A stretch of 5,435 nt of DNA from positions 1 through 5,435 of the forward strand of contig JAGDAG010000260.1 in the NCBI GenBank assembly GCA_017959625.1. The letters run 5' to 3'. The notes under the pieces were generated by a model, which was not told the DNA's origin, did not search any database, and worked only from the letters and a program-made list of their open reading frames with translations. Shown here in pieces: positions 1-5,435 of the stretch. Each line of letters begins with the position of its first letter. The first letter of the stretch is position 1. The translations under genes were made by a program, and so were the position numbers. Source of the DNA: Abditibacteriota bacterium. GTDB taxonomy: Bacteria > Armatimonadota > UBA5829.

Positions 1-123
1 AAAACTGCGGATATAAGGCTTATGCTGTGGTATTTGGGGCTCCTTCTCTTTTTTATGCTGCTTTTGCTGGTTTTGCTTTTCTGGGACCTTATGCTGACAA
101 GATCGGGCTTTTGCAGAAAATGA
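1..123 (+). CDS. C-terminal end of an unidentified integral membrane protein (5' truncated)
   Basis: Frame 1 is open from the window edge to a TGA at 121-123. It encodes about 40 residues: a short polar start (KTADIR), then some 25 strongly hydrophobic residues rich in Leu and Phe, then a basic tail ending in SGFCRK. That is the pattern of a last transmembrane helix followed by a positively charged, probably cytoplasmic, C-terminus. The T-rich base composition here follows from the Leu/Phe codons. The stop overlaps the ribD start in an ATGA, the usual arrangement of translationally coupled genes, which supports real coding. I cannot assign a family from one helix. It could be any polytopic protein, including a transporter or a membrane enzyme. 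The start lies outside the window. Confidence 0.7.
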   Translation, partial: KTADIRLMLWYLGLLLFFMLLLLVLLFWDLMLTRSGFCRK

Positions 124-1178
124 ACAAAGAATCCTTTATGAGGCGCGCCATCGGCCTTGCCGAAAAGTACGACCCTTCTCCCAATCCCAGGGTGGGAGCG
201 GTGATAGTCAGGGACGGAAAGGTGATCGGCGAAGGCGCCCACCGGCGCGCGGGCCTTCCCCATGCGGAGATCAATGCTCTTCTCAGCTGCGCTTCGCCCG
301 CCGGGGCGGATATGTACGTCACCCTTGAGCCCTGCTGCCATTACGGAAAAACGCCTCCCTGCGCCGACGCCCTGATAGAAGCCGGTATCGCGCGGGTCTT
401 TATAGGCATGTCCGACCCGGATCCCAGGGTGGCGGGAGGCGGGATAAAGCGCCTGCGCAAGGCCGGTATCGCCACGGAATGCGGCATACTTGAGGAAGAG
501 TGCCGCAGGCTTAACCGTGAATATATCACCCACAGGACCCTCAAGAGGCCCTACGTTGTCATCAAGCAGGCTATGACCCTTGACGGCAGGACCGCCACCC
601 GTTCCGGGGATTCAAAGTGGATATCCTGTCCGGATTCCCGCCGCCTTGTCCATGAGCTCCGGAACAAATACGACGCAGTTCTCGTTGGGGGGAACACCTT
701 CAGGCGGGACGACCCGTTTCTCAACGTGAGGCTTGATAAGGCCGAATTGAAACAGCCCGTCCGCATAGTCCTTACGGAAAATATCCCCGCCGGTACCGGC
801 GCCCATATCTTTTCGGAAGGCGGCGGAAAAACCGTATTTGCCTGCGGCGGGGCCTGCGAGGGGACGGAAGAACGGGAGGGCTGTACTCTTTTGCATTACC
901 TGAAAGGCGACCTTGGCAGCCTTTTGAAAACTCTGGCGTCTCTTGATATCCTGTCCGTCATGGTGGAGGGCGGAGCCGCCACCGCTGGCAGCTTCATCAA
1001 AGCGGACCTGTGGGACGAGATCTTGTTCTTTTACGCTCCTCTTCTCCTCAACGACCGCGAGGCCCCGGGGCAGGGGGGAGGCGAGGCGCCGGAATTTATT
1101 AAGGACGCCCGGAGGGTGAGGCTCGGCGAAGTATGCAGGATAGGCGAAGACGTTATGCTGCGGGCATACAGAGAGTGA
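120..1178 (+). CDS. ribD: RibD, bifunctional diaminohydroxyphosphoribosylaminopyrimidine deaminase / 5-amino-6-(5-phosphoribosylamino)uracil reductase
   Basis: RibD carries out the second and third steps of the pyrimidine branch of riboflavin synthesis in the cytoplasm: deamination of the GTP-derived pyrimidine, then NADPH-dependent reduction of its ribose. The protein has 352 residues, close to the usual size of the fused enzyme. The N-terminal deaminase domain (about 1-145) shows PNPRVGAVIV (21-30), the zinc site His48-Ala-Glu50, and the two zinc cysteines Cys72 and Cys81 in PCCHYGKTPPC. The reductase domain (about 146-352) shows VVIKQAMTLDGRTA, then GGNTFRRDDPFLNVR, then VEGGAATAGSFI (282-293). 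I chose the ATG at 120 because the family homology begins there and it overlaps the upstream stop. The frame is open back to an ATG at 27, but those 31 extra residues lie over the upstream membrane gene. There is no clear Shine-Dalgarno sequence, so translation probably relies on coupling. The function is secure. Confidence 0.97.
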   Translation: MNKESFMRRAIGLAEKYDPSPNPRVGAVIVRDGKVIGEGAHRRAGLPHAEINALLSCASPAGADMYVTLEPCCHYGKTPPCADALIEAGIARVFIGMSDPDPRVAGGGIKRLRKAGIATECGILEEECRRLNREYITHRTLKRPYVVIKQAMTLDGRTATRSGDSKWISCPDSRRLVHELRNKYDAVLVGGNTFRRDDPFLNVRLDKAELKQPVRIVLTENIPAGTGAHIFSEGGGKTVFACGGACEGTEEREGCTLLHYLKGDLGSLLKTLASLDILSVMVEGGAATAGSFIKADLWDEILFFYAPLLLNDREAPGQGGGEAPEFIKDARRVRLGEVCRIGEDVMLRAYRE

Positions 1179-1182
1179 AAAG

Positions 1183-1815
1183 ATGTTTACCGGGATAATA
1201 GAACAAAAAGGCCGCGTTTCGTCGATAGCCGGCGGGGCCGTATATAAAATAGAGATCTCCGCCGGGAGCCTTGCCGAAAAGGTAAAGCCCGGGGATTCGG
1301 TTTCGGTGAACGGAGTATGCCTTACGGCAACGGAGATCCGGGGCGGAAGCCTGTTTTTTGACGCAGTCCGGGAGACCGTGAGAAGGACAGCCCTTTCGGG
1401 GCTCCGTCCCGGGGATGAAGTCAATCTGGAGACCGCCCTCACGCTTTCAAAGCCTCTGGGAGGGCATTTCAGTTCCGGACACGTGGACGGAACGGCCGTC
1501 ATTTCCCGCATAAGGATACTGGGGACTTCCAGAGAGATAGATTTTACCTGCAGCCGGGAAATGCTTCCGTATATAGCGGAAAAAGGGTCGGTGGCCGTGG
1601 ACGGGATATCCCTGACGGTGGCCGCCGTATCCGGCTCGGGCTTTTCCGTTGCGGCGATACCCCATACCCTGAAGAATACGACTCTGCCGGAAAAAAAGGA
1701 AGGGGATACCGTGAACATAGAAACGGACCTTTTGGCCAAATACCTGGAGAGTCTTTTGAAAAAAGAAAAGAAGCCTTCCCTGGAGGAAGCGCTTTTGCAA
1801 AACGGTTTCAAATAG
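1183..1815 (+). CDS. ribE: Riboflavin synthase, alpha subunit (RibE; called RibC in E. coli)
   Basis: This enzyme makes riboflavin by transferring a four-carbon unit between two molecules of 6,7-dimethyl-8-ribityllumazine, giving one riboflavin and regenerating the pyrimidine substrate. The 210-residue protein shows the two tandem lumazine-binding barrels of the family. Barrel one opens with MFTGIIEQKG (1-10) and contains SVNGVCLTAT (41-50). Barrel two starts around GGHFSSGHVDGT (93-104) and contains the matching VAVDGISLTV (137-146). The family's closing NIETDLLAKY (178-187) is followed by a short helix. The gene starts 4 bases after the ribD stop, with only a weak purine stretch (GAGAG, 1171-1175) as ribosome binding site, so coupling to ribD is likely. 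The naming follows Bacillus usage, where ribE is the synthase and ribH the lumazine synthase. Confidence 0.97.
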   Translation: MFTGIIEQKGRVSSIAGGAVYKIEISAGSLAEKVKPGDSVSVNGVCLTATEIRGGSLFFDAVRETVRRTALSGLRPGDEVNLETALTLSKPLGGHFSSGHVDGTAVISRIRILGTSREIDFTCSREMLPYIAEKGSVAVDGISLTVAAVSGSGFSVAAIPHTLKNTTLPEKKEGDTVNIETDLLAKYLESLLKKEKKPSLEEALLQNGFK

Positions 1816-1844
1816 GAGGATCCGTATGGCTTTTGCCGGGATCC
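1814..1844 (+). promoter_or_regulatory. ribBA ribosome binding site inside a potential start-codon hairpin
   Basis: A full Shine-Dalgarno AGGAGG lies at 1814-1819, six bases before the ribBA ATG at 1826, and overlaps the ribE stop TAG (1813-1815). The same stretch can fold. GGATCC at 1818-1823 pairs with GGATCC at 1839-1844. After a three-base bulge (1824-1826), TGGC at 1827-1830 pairs with GCCG at 1835-1838 (one G-U pair), closing a TTTT loop. The fold would cover the start codon and the last two bases of the Shine-Dalgarno sequence. The binding site is clear; a regulatory role for the hairpin is inference. Confidence 0.5.
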
Positions 1845-3022
1845 CCGAAGCGGCCGAGGAGCTGCGCAGGGGACGAATGATAATAGTGGTGGACGATGAA
1901 GACAGAGAAAACGAAGGCGACTTCGTTATGGCCGCCCAGTTCGCCACTCCGGAAGCGGTGAATTTTCTGACGAAGGTGGGCAGGGGCCTCATCTGCACTC
2001 CCGCCACCCCTTCGCGCCTTGAAGAGCTGAAGCTCCCGCTGATGGTCTCCGAGAACACCGCCCGCCACGCTACGGCTTTTACGGTCAGCGTTGACGCCCT
2101 TAACGGCACTACTACGGGCATATCCGCCGCCGACAGGGCAAAAACCATCAACGCCATGGCCGACCCGGCCACCCGCCCCGAGGATCTGGGGCGCCCCGGG
2201 CATATCCATCCTCTCAAGGCCGTTCCGGGCGGCGTCCTGGTGCGGGCGGGGCATACGGAGGCCATAGTGGACCTGTGCCGCATAGCCGGGGTCCGGGAGA
2301 CGGGGGTCCTTTGCGAGATATTAAATGACGACGGCACCATGGCGCGGCTGCCCCAGCTTGAAAGTATCGCCCAACGATACGGGCTGAAGATCACTTCCAT
2401 AGCGGAGCTTATAAAATACCGGCACGCCCACGAAAGCCTTGTCCATAAAAGCGCGGAATGCGAACTGCCCAACGATTTCGGCGTTTTCAAAGCCTTCGCC
2501 TATGAGACCGACGTTGAGGCCGGCCCTTATATAGCCCTCACCATGGGAGACGTTTCCGACGGGAGGCCGTGCCTCGTCCGTATCCATTCGGGCTGCTTTA
2601 CGGGAGACGTGCTGGGTTCCCGCCGCTGCGACTGCGGAGAGCAGCTCCGGGAATCCATGAAAATGATCGCCGCCGAAAAAAGAGGGGTGCTGGTCTATAT
2701 CCCCCATCACGAGGGCAGGGGGATAGGGCTTGTGAACAAGCTCAAGGCCTACCACCTTCAGGAGCACGGCGCCGATACCGTGGACGCCAATATCATGCTG
2801 GGCTTTCCCCCGGATATGAGGGATTATTCCCTGGGGGCCCAGGTGCTGAAGGATCTGGGGATAAAAAAACTGCGGCTCATCACCAACAACCCGGGCAAAT
2901 TTGCCGCTCTCGGCGGATACGATCTGGAGATAACGGAACGCGTGCCGCTGGTTATAAAGCCCAAAAAAGAAAACGAAAAATATCTTGAAACCAAAAAACA
3001 GAGGATGGGCCACCTGTTCTGA
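1826..3022 (+). CDS. ribBA: RibBA, bifunctional 3,4-dihydroxy-2-butanone 4-phosphate synthase / GTP cyclohydrolase II
   Basis: This fused enzyme feeds both branches of riboflavin synthesis. The N-terminal half converts ribulose 5-phosphate to dihydroxybutanone phosphate and formate; the C-terminal half opens GTP to the diaminopyrimidine with loss of formate and pyrophosphate. The length, 398 residues, is normal for the fusion. RibB part (about 1-200): DDEDRENEGD (23-32) supplies acidic metal and substrate ligands, followed by TAFTVSVDA (83-91), GTTTGISAADRA (94-105), RPGHIHPL (123-130) and GHTEA (142-146). RibA part (about 205-398): the zinc cysteines Cys257, Cys268 and Cys270, then EGRGIGL (296-302), Tyr309, and DMRDY (330-334) with the catalytic-type Asp330 and Arg332, then TNNPGK and a closing KMGHL-like RMGHLF. 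Residue 256 is Gly where Glu is common (HSEC), a minor change. Both active sites look intact. The start is fixed by AGGAGG six bases upstream. Confidence 0.97.
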   Translation: MAFAGIPEAAEELRRGRMIIVVDDEDRENEGDFVMAAQFATPEAVNFLTKVGRGLICTPATPSRLEELKLPLMVSENTARHATAFTVSVDALNGTTTGISAADRAKTINAMADPATRPEDLGRPGHIHPLKAVPGGVLVRAGHTEAIVDLCRIAGVRETGVLCEILNDDGTMARLPQLESIAQRYGLKITSIAELIKYRHAHESLVHKSAECELPNDFGVFKAFAYETDVEAGPYIALTMGDVSDGRPCLVRIHSGCFTGDVLGSRRCDCGEQLRESMKMIAAEKRGVLVYIPHHEGRGIGLVNKLKAYHLQEHGADTVDANIMLGFPPDMRDYSLGAQVLKDLGIKKLRLITNNPGKFAALGGYDLEITERVPLVIKPKKENEKYLETKKQRMGHLF

Positions 3023-3029
3023 GGGGCCT

Positions 3030-3058
3030 TTGTCCTGTGAGAGCGCGGGGCGCATTAT
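3030..3058 (+). promoter_or_regulatory. Weak candidate promoter before ribH
   Basis: The 67-base gap between ribBA and ribH is the longest in the window and changes from GC-rich to AT-rich. TTGTCC (3030-3035) and CATTAT (3053-3058) are spaced 17 bases apart, and each matches the sigma-70 consensus at four of six positions. An AT run, TATATATTTA (3056-3065), follows. These matches could arise by chance. The gap contains no terminator-like hairpin with a T run. Confidence 0.15.
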
Positions 3059-3077
3059 ATATTTACGATCATAATTC

Positions 3078-3083
3078 GAGGAG
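3078..3083 (+). promoter_or_regulatory. Strong ribosome binding site of ribH
   Basis: GAGGAG at 3078-3083 sits six bases before the ATG at 3090, at near-ideal spacing. It fixes the ribH start. With the site before ribBA it is one of the two best Shine-Dalgarno sequences here, whereas ribD and ribE have weak sites and seem to rely on coupling. Confidence 0.75.
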
Positions 3084-3089
3084 AAGAAC

Positions 3090-3557
3090 ATGCCGTATAA
3101 AGTTATAGAAGGCGGGTTTTCCGGAGAAAACAGAAAATTTGCCATAGTTGTCAGCAGATTCAACGAATTCATCACTTCAAAGCTCCTTGCGGGCGCCGTT
3201 GACGCTTTCGTCCGGCACGGCGTAAAGGAAGAGGATATAACCGCAGCGTGGGTGCCGGGAGCCTTTGAGATCCCCATGGTGGCCCGCAGTATGGCGGCGT
3301 CGGGGAAATATGACGCCGTGGTCTGCCTCGGAGCGGTGATAAGGGGCGCTACCTCCCATTACGAGCTGGTTTGCGCCGAGACCTCCAAGGGCATAGCCGC
3401 CGCCTCTGTTGCCACCGGAGTCCCCGTGATCTTCGGGGTGGTGACCTCCGACAATATAGAGCAGGCGGTGGAAAGAGCGGGGACGAAGGCCGGGAACAAG
3501 GGCTTTGACGCCGCCGTGTCCGCCATAGAAATGGCAAATCTCGTAAAAAAGCTTTAG
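3090..3557 (+). CDS. ribH: 6,7-dimethyl-8-ribityllumazine synthase (RibH)
   Basis: RibH condenses 5-amino-6-ribitylaminouracil with dihydroxybutanone phosphate from RibBA to form lumazine, the substrate of riboflavin synthase. The 155-residue length is typical. Family motifs run through the protein: VVSRFNEFIT (20-29) with the ring-stacking Phe24, VPGAFEIP (55-62), GAVIRGATSHYE (81-92) with the catalytic-type His90, and ERAGTKAGNKG (128-138) with the phosphate-binding-type Arg129. Many family members form 60-subunit icosahedral shells, others pentamers; the sequence alone does not tell me which applies. It is the last gene of the riboflavin cluster, 67 bases after ribBA, with its own strong ribosome binding site. 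Seven of its ten Ile codons are ATA. No terminator follows it. Confidence 0.97.
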   Translation: MPYKVIEGGFSGENRKFAIVVSRFNEFITSKLLAGAVDAFVRHGVKEEDITAAWVPGAFEIPMVARSMAASGKYDAVVCLGAVIRGATSHYELVCAETSKGIAAASVATGVPVIFGVVTSDNIEQAVERAGTKAGNKGFDAAVSAIEMANLVKKL

Positions 3558-3580
3558 AGGCAGGAACTAATCCGGAAAGG

Positions 3581-3586
3581 AAAAGG
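3581..3586 (+). promoter_or_regulatory. Ribosome binding site of the SGNH hydrolase gene
   Basis: AAAAGG at 3581-3586 lies nine bases before the ATG at 3596, inside a purine-rich run from 3574. A short AT-rich stretch (TATATTATA) separates it from the start. The site is moderate but well placed and supports the chosen start. Confidence 0.45.
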
Positions 3587-3595
3587 TATATTATA

Positions 3596-4303
3596 ATGAA
3601 AAAAGGAAAAACATGGCTCATTAACGCAGCCAAAGCGGTTCTGACCGTTGCCGTTATGTGTTTTGCTTTGCAGGCTTTTTCAGCCGATAAGACCGTATTT
3701 ATAAAGAACCTGGAAAAAGGAAAGCCCATGACCATGGTAGCCTACGGGACCTCCCTTACGGAAACCGGCGGCTGGGTGAATCTCTTAAGGATGCGCCTTA
3801 CCGACAGGTACGGCGACAAAGTACAGGTCATAAACGGCGCCAAAAGCGCCATGTGGTCCGGCTGGGGCGTGGAGAACCTGGACGAAAGGGTCCTTGCCCA
3901 CAAGCCCGATCTGGTGGTCCTGGAATTTGCCGTAAACGATGCTTTTCTGGAATACGAAACCAGCGTCGCAAAGTCCCGGGCAAACATGGAAAACATGATC
4001 GGCCGCATCAAAAAGCAGAACAAAAAATGCGAGATCATCATAATGGTGACGAATCCCATGATGGGCGTCCATCTGGAACGGAGGCCCGATTACCTGAGCT
4101 ACTACGAGGAGTTCAGAAAGATCGCAGCCGAAAACAAATTCAGGCTTGTGGATACCTTTCCCGTGTGGAAGGACGTCCTGGATTACGACCGCAAGGCCTA
4201 TCTTGCCCTGATACCGGATATGATACATCCCCAGGTGCCCGGTTCGCTGCTTGTGACCGTGCCCGCCGTGGAGGCCGCGCTTTACGGAACGACGTATAAA
4301 TGA
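3596..4303 (+). CDS. Secreted SGNH/GDSL-family hydrolase (probable esterase)
   Basis: This is probably an exported esterase or deacetylase; the substrate is unknown. Residues 1-30 form a Sec signal peptide: a basic MKKGK start, a hydrophobic core, and likely cleavage after Ala30 (or Ala27), with no lipobox. The mature protein has the SGNH blocks. Block I is YGTSLTETGGW with Ser53 as nucleophile (GTS rather than GDS). Block III is EFAVND with Asn114. Block V is DMIHP with Asp208 and His211. Block II, NGAKSAMWSGWG (80-91), lines up without gaps to the E. coli TesA stretch NASISGDTSQQG, which puts Ala85 where TesA has its oxyanion-hole Gly. The total of 235 residues fits a single-domain enzyme. 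The gene starts 38 bases after ribH and ends 36 bases before the protease gene, with no terminator on either side. The fold is fairly certain, the activity less so. Confidence 0.85.
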   Translation: MKKGKTWLINAAKAVLTVAVMCFALQAFSADKTVFIKNLEKGKPMTMVAYGTSLTETGGWVNLLRMRLTDRYGDKVQVINGAKSAMWSGWGVENLDERVLAHKPDLVVLEFAVNDAFLEYETSVAKSRANMENMIGRIKKQNKKCEIIIMVTNPMMGVHLERRPDYLSYYEEFRKIAAENKFRLVDTFPVWKDVLDYDRKAYLALIPDMIHPQVPGSLLVTVPAVEAALYGTTYK

Positions 4304-4324
4304 GCCGTCTGAAACGAAAATCAC

Positions 4325-4328
4325 GGAG
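4325..4328 (+). promoter_or_regulatory. Ribosome binding site of the protease gene
   Basis: GGAG at 4325-4328 stands eleven bases before the ATG at 4340, slightly further than ideal, with an AT-rich spacer. No better in-frame start with a ribosome binding site is visible, and the ATG opens directly into a basic, hydrophobic N-terminus. Confidence 0.4.
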
Positions 4329-4339
4329 ATTAATATAAA

Positions 4340-5435
4340 ATGAAAAAATTCGCAGGCTATGCAGCCATTTTTGTTGCAGGTTTTTTGGTATGCGCCCTTT
4401 GTCTGAAGCTGGCAAAGCCCGCCGGTTCCGGGCTTCCCGCCCCCGTTGCCCAGGCAACTTCTGCCGTCGCTTCCGTAAGCGGCGGGAACGCCATACAGGC
4501 AGCCGCGGACAAGGTGAGCAGATACGTAGTGAATATAGATACGGTGGGGAAGCCCCAGATGGTCTCTTCCGGCTTCTTCGGCTTTTCCCAGCAGACCCCC
4601 AAGGGCTCTGCCTCGGGAGTCATCATCAGCAAGGACGGATATATCCTTACCAACAACCACGTGGTGCAGGATATCACGGAGGTCACGGTCACCCTTTACG
4701 ACAATTCCTCCCATAAAGCCAAGGTCATAGGCACGGATCCCAAAACCGATCTGGCTGTCATCAAAATAAAGGCGGACAATCTGCCGGTGGCCGTTTTTGC
4801 CGATTCCGACAAGGTGCAGGTAGGCGAGTGGGTGGTTGCCGTGGGCAACGCCCTGGGCATCGGAAAGACAGTCACCAGCGGTATCATAAGCGCCAAGCGC
4901 GACGAATTCGACCTCAACGGCCAGGCCTATGATTCCATCATCCAGACGGACGCCGCCATAAACCCGGGCAACTCCGGCGGGGCCCTGTCCGACCTGAACG
5001 GGAACCTTATAGGCATCAATACCGCTATCGCTTCCCAGTCGGGAGGCAGCGAGGGCGTGGGCTTTGCCGTTCCCTCCAATACTGCAAAGCAGATAAGCGA
5101 GCAGCTCATCAAGGAAGGCTCCATCAAGCGGCCCTATATAGGCATCGCCATGGGAGTCTATAACGAGGAATACAGGCAGCAGCTGCAGAACCAGTACGGC
5201 ACTTATCCCGGCCTCACAAAGCAGGACGGCATACTGGTAGAAAACGTATATCAGGGCAGTCCCGCCCAGAAAGCGGGGCTGGAGCGGGGAGACATCATCA
5301 CCGCTATCGACGGCAAACCGGTGAAGCTGGGCAAGGATCCCAACAAATCCCTGGTGGCCATGTCCACCGCCGTCAGCAGGAAAAAGATAGGCGACAAGAT
5401 CAGCCTGACCATCGCCCGGGGCTCCTCCCAGAGCA
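4340..5435 (+). CDS. HtrA/DegP-like membrane-anchored serine protease with PDZ domain (3' truncated)
   Basis: This is a trypsin-fold (S1C) protease of the HtrA/Deg family, which typically degrades or refolds damaged proteins outside the cytoplasmic membrane. The 365 visible residues begin with MKKF and one hydrophobic helix (about 5-25), a likely uncleaved anchor; the Cys residues at 18 and 21 do not form a lipobox. A low-complexity Ala/Ser/Pro linker follows (about 26-50). The protease domain (about 50-260) carries the full triad: His107 in TNNHVV, Asp137 in KTDLAVIK, and Ser212 in NPGNSGGAL. The substrate-loop motif GNALGIGKTVTSGIIS (169-184) has Ala where GNP is more common. A PDZ domain starts near residue 266 (RPYIGI) and includes GSPAQKAGLERGDIITAIDG (306-325). 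The window ends in frame at 5435 inside this PDZ, so any second PDZ is unseen. DegP, DegQ, DegS and HtrA cannot be told apart here. Confidence 0.93.
   Translation, partial: MKKFAGYAAIFVAGFLVCALCLKLAKPAGSGLPAPVAQATSAVASVSGGNAIQAAADKVSRYVVNIDTVGKPQMVSSGFFGFSQQTPKGSASGVIISKDGYILTNNHVVQDITEVTVTLYDNSSHKAKVIGTDPKTDLAVIKIKADNLPVAVFADSDKVQVGEWVVAVGNALGIGKTVTSGIISAKRDEFDLNGQAYDSIIQTDAAINPGNSGGALSDLNGNLIGINTAIASQSGGSEGVGFAVPSNTAKQISEQLIKEGSIKRPYIGIAMGVYNEEYRQQLQNQYGTYPGLTKQDGILVENVYQGSPAQKAGLERGDIITAIDGKPVKLGKDPNKSLVAMSTAVSRKKIGDKISLTIARGSSQS

Noticed and set aside
21..96. TATGCTG three times (21, 54, 90)
   Set aside because: All three copies are in the same frame and encode Met-Leu within a Leu-rich transmembrane helix; the spacings of 33 and 36 bases are multiples of three. 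Coding explains them.
27..119. Upstream in-frame ATG that would extend RibD by 31 residues
   Set aside because: The extension overlaps the upstream membrane gene, reads as Phe/Ala-rich filler unlike RibD N-termini, and the family homology starts at the ATG at 120.
612..1811. Long open frame of 399 codons on the minus strand, antisense to ribD and ribE
   Set aside because: It lies opposite two textbook genes, has no recognisable motif, and similar long minus-strand frames occur at 1447-2490, 2321-3277 and 3785-4714. This is what a sense-strand codon choice that avoids antisense stops produces.
2588..2713. RibBA residue changes (Gly256 in HSGC, His295 before EGRGIGL) as signs of a dead cyclohydrolase
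   Set aside because: All three zinc cysteines and the catalytic-type Tyr309, Asp330 and Arg332 are present, and His before EGRG also occurs in other RibA proteins that I recall.
2569..2988. 139-codon plus-strand frame inside ribBA
   Set aside because: It is a frame-shifted reading of the conserved GTP cyclohydrolase II region, rich in Arg, Gly and Pro, with no motif of its own.
3043..3053. GCGC-GGG-GCGC inverted repeat in the ribBA-ribH gap
   Set aside because: The stem is only four pairs with a three-base loop and no T run follows, so it is not a convincing terminator.
3592..3597. Perfect TATAAT overlapping the start of the SGNH hydrolase gene
   Set aside because: No acceptable -35 box lies 16 to 18 bases upstream, and a start point downstream of it would fall inside the gene. 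It is more likely an AT-rich translation leader.
4391..4402. Cysteines 18 and 21 of the protease as a lipoprotein signal
   Set aside because: The residues before each Cys (Leu-Val and Ala-Leu) do not fit the lipobox, which needs Gly, Ala or Ser directly before the Cys.

Overview
The window is protein-coding from end to end. Every gene is on the + strand, and the longest gap between genes is 67 bases. It is GC-rich by eye, yet ATA is a leading isoleucine codon: 13 of 24 Ile codons in ribBA and 7 of 10 in ribH. All genes share this style, so no part of the window looks foreign. The two exported proteins and an HtrA-type protease suit a diderm bacterium, but I cannot name the phylum from this sequence.

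Layout: (1) 1-123, the last 40 codons of a membrane protein gene that is cut by the window edge. Its TGA overlaps the ribD ATG (ATGA, 120-123). (2) 120-3557, a complete riboflavin cluster in the order ribD, ribE, ribBA, ribH. ribD, ribE and ribBA are separated by 4 and 10 bases. ribH follows after a 67-base gap that holds a strong ribosome binding site and, at most, a weak promoter. (3) 3596-4303, a secreted SGNH/GDSL-family hydrolase. (4) 4340 to the end, an HtrA/DegP-like membrane-anchored serine protease with the start of a PDZ domain, cut at its 3' side. No terminator hairpin is visible at any junction, so read-through along the whole window is plausible.

How the genes work together: RibBA supplies both precursors of riboflavin, a pyrimidine from GTP and dihydroxybutanone phosphate from ribulose 5-phosphate. 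RibD deaminates and reduces the pyrimidine. RibH condenses its dephosphorylated product with the four-carbon unit to give lumazine. RibE dismutates lumazine to riboflavin. The pyrimidine phosphatase and the flavokinase/FAD synthetase are not in the window. The hydrolase and the protease have no evident role in riboflavin synthesis and are probably just neighbours.

I found no clearly new system. The best leads are a potential RNA hairpin over the ribBA ribosome binding site and start codon, an Ala at the usual oxyanion-hole Gly of the SGNH hydrolase, the overlap of ribD with an unidentified membrane protein gene (with no FMN riboswitch next to ribD), and the high use of ATA codons.
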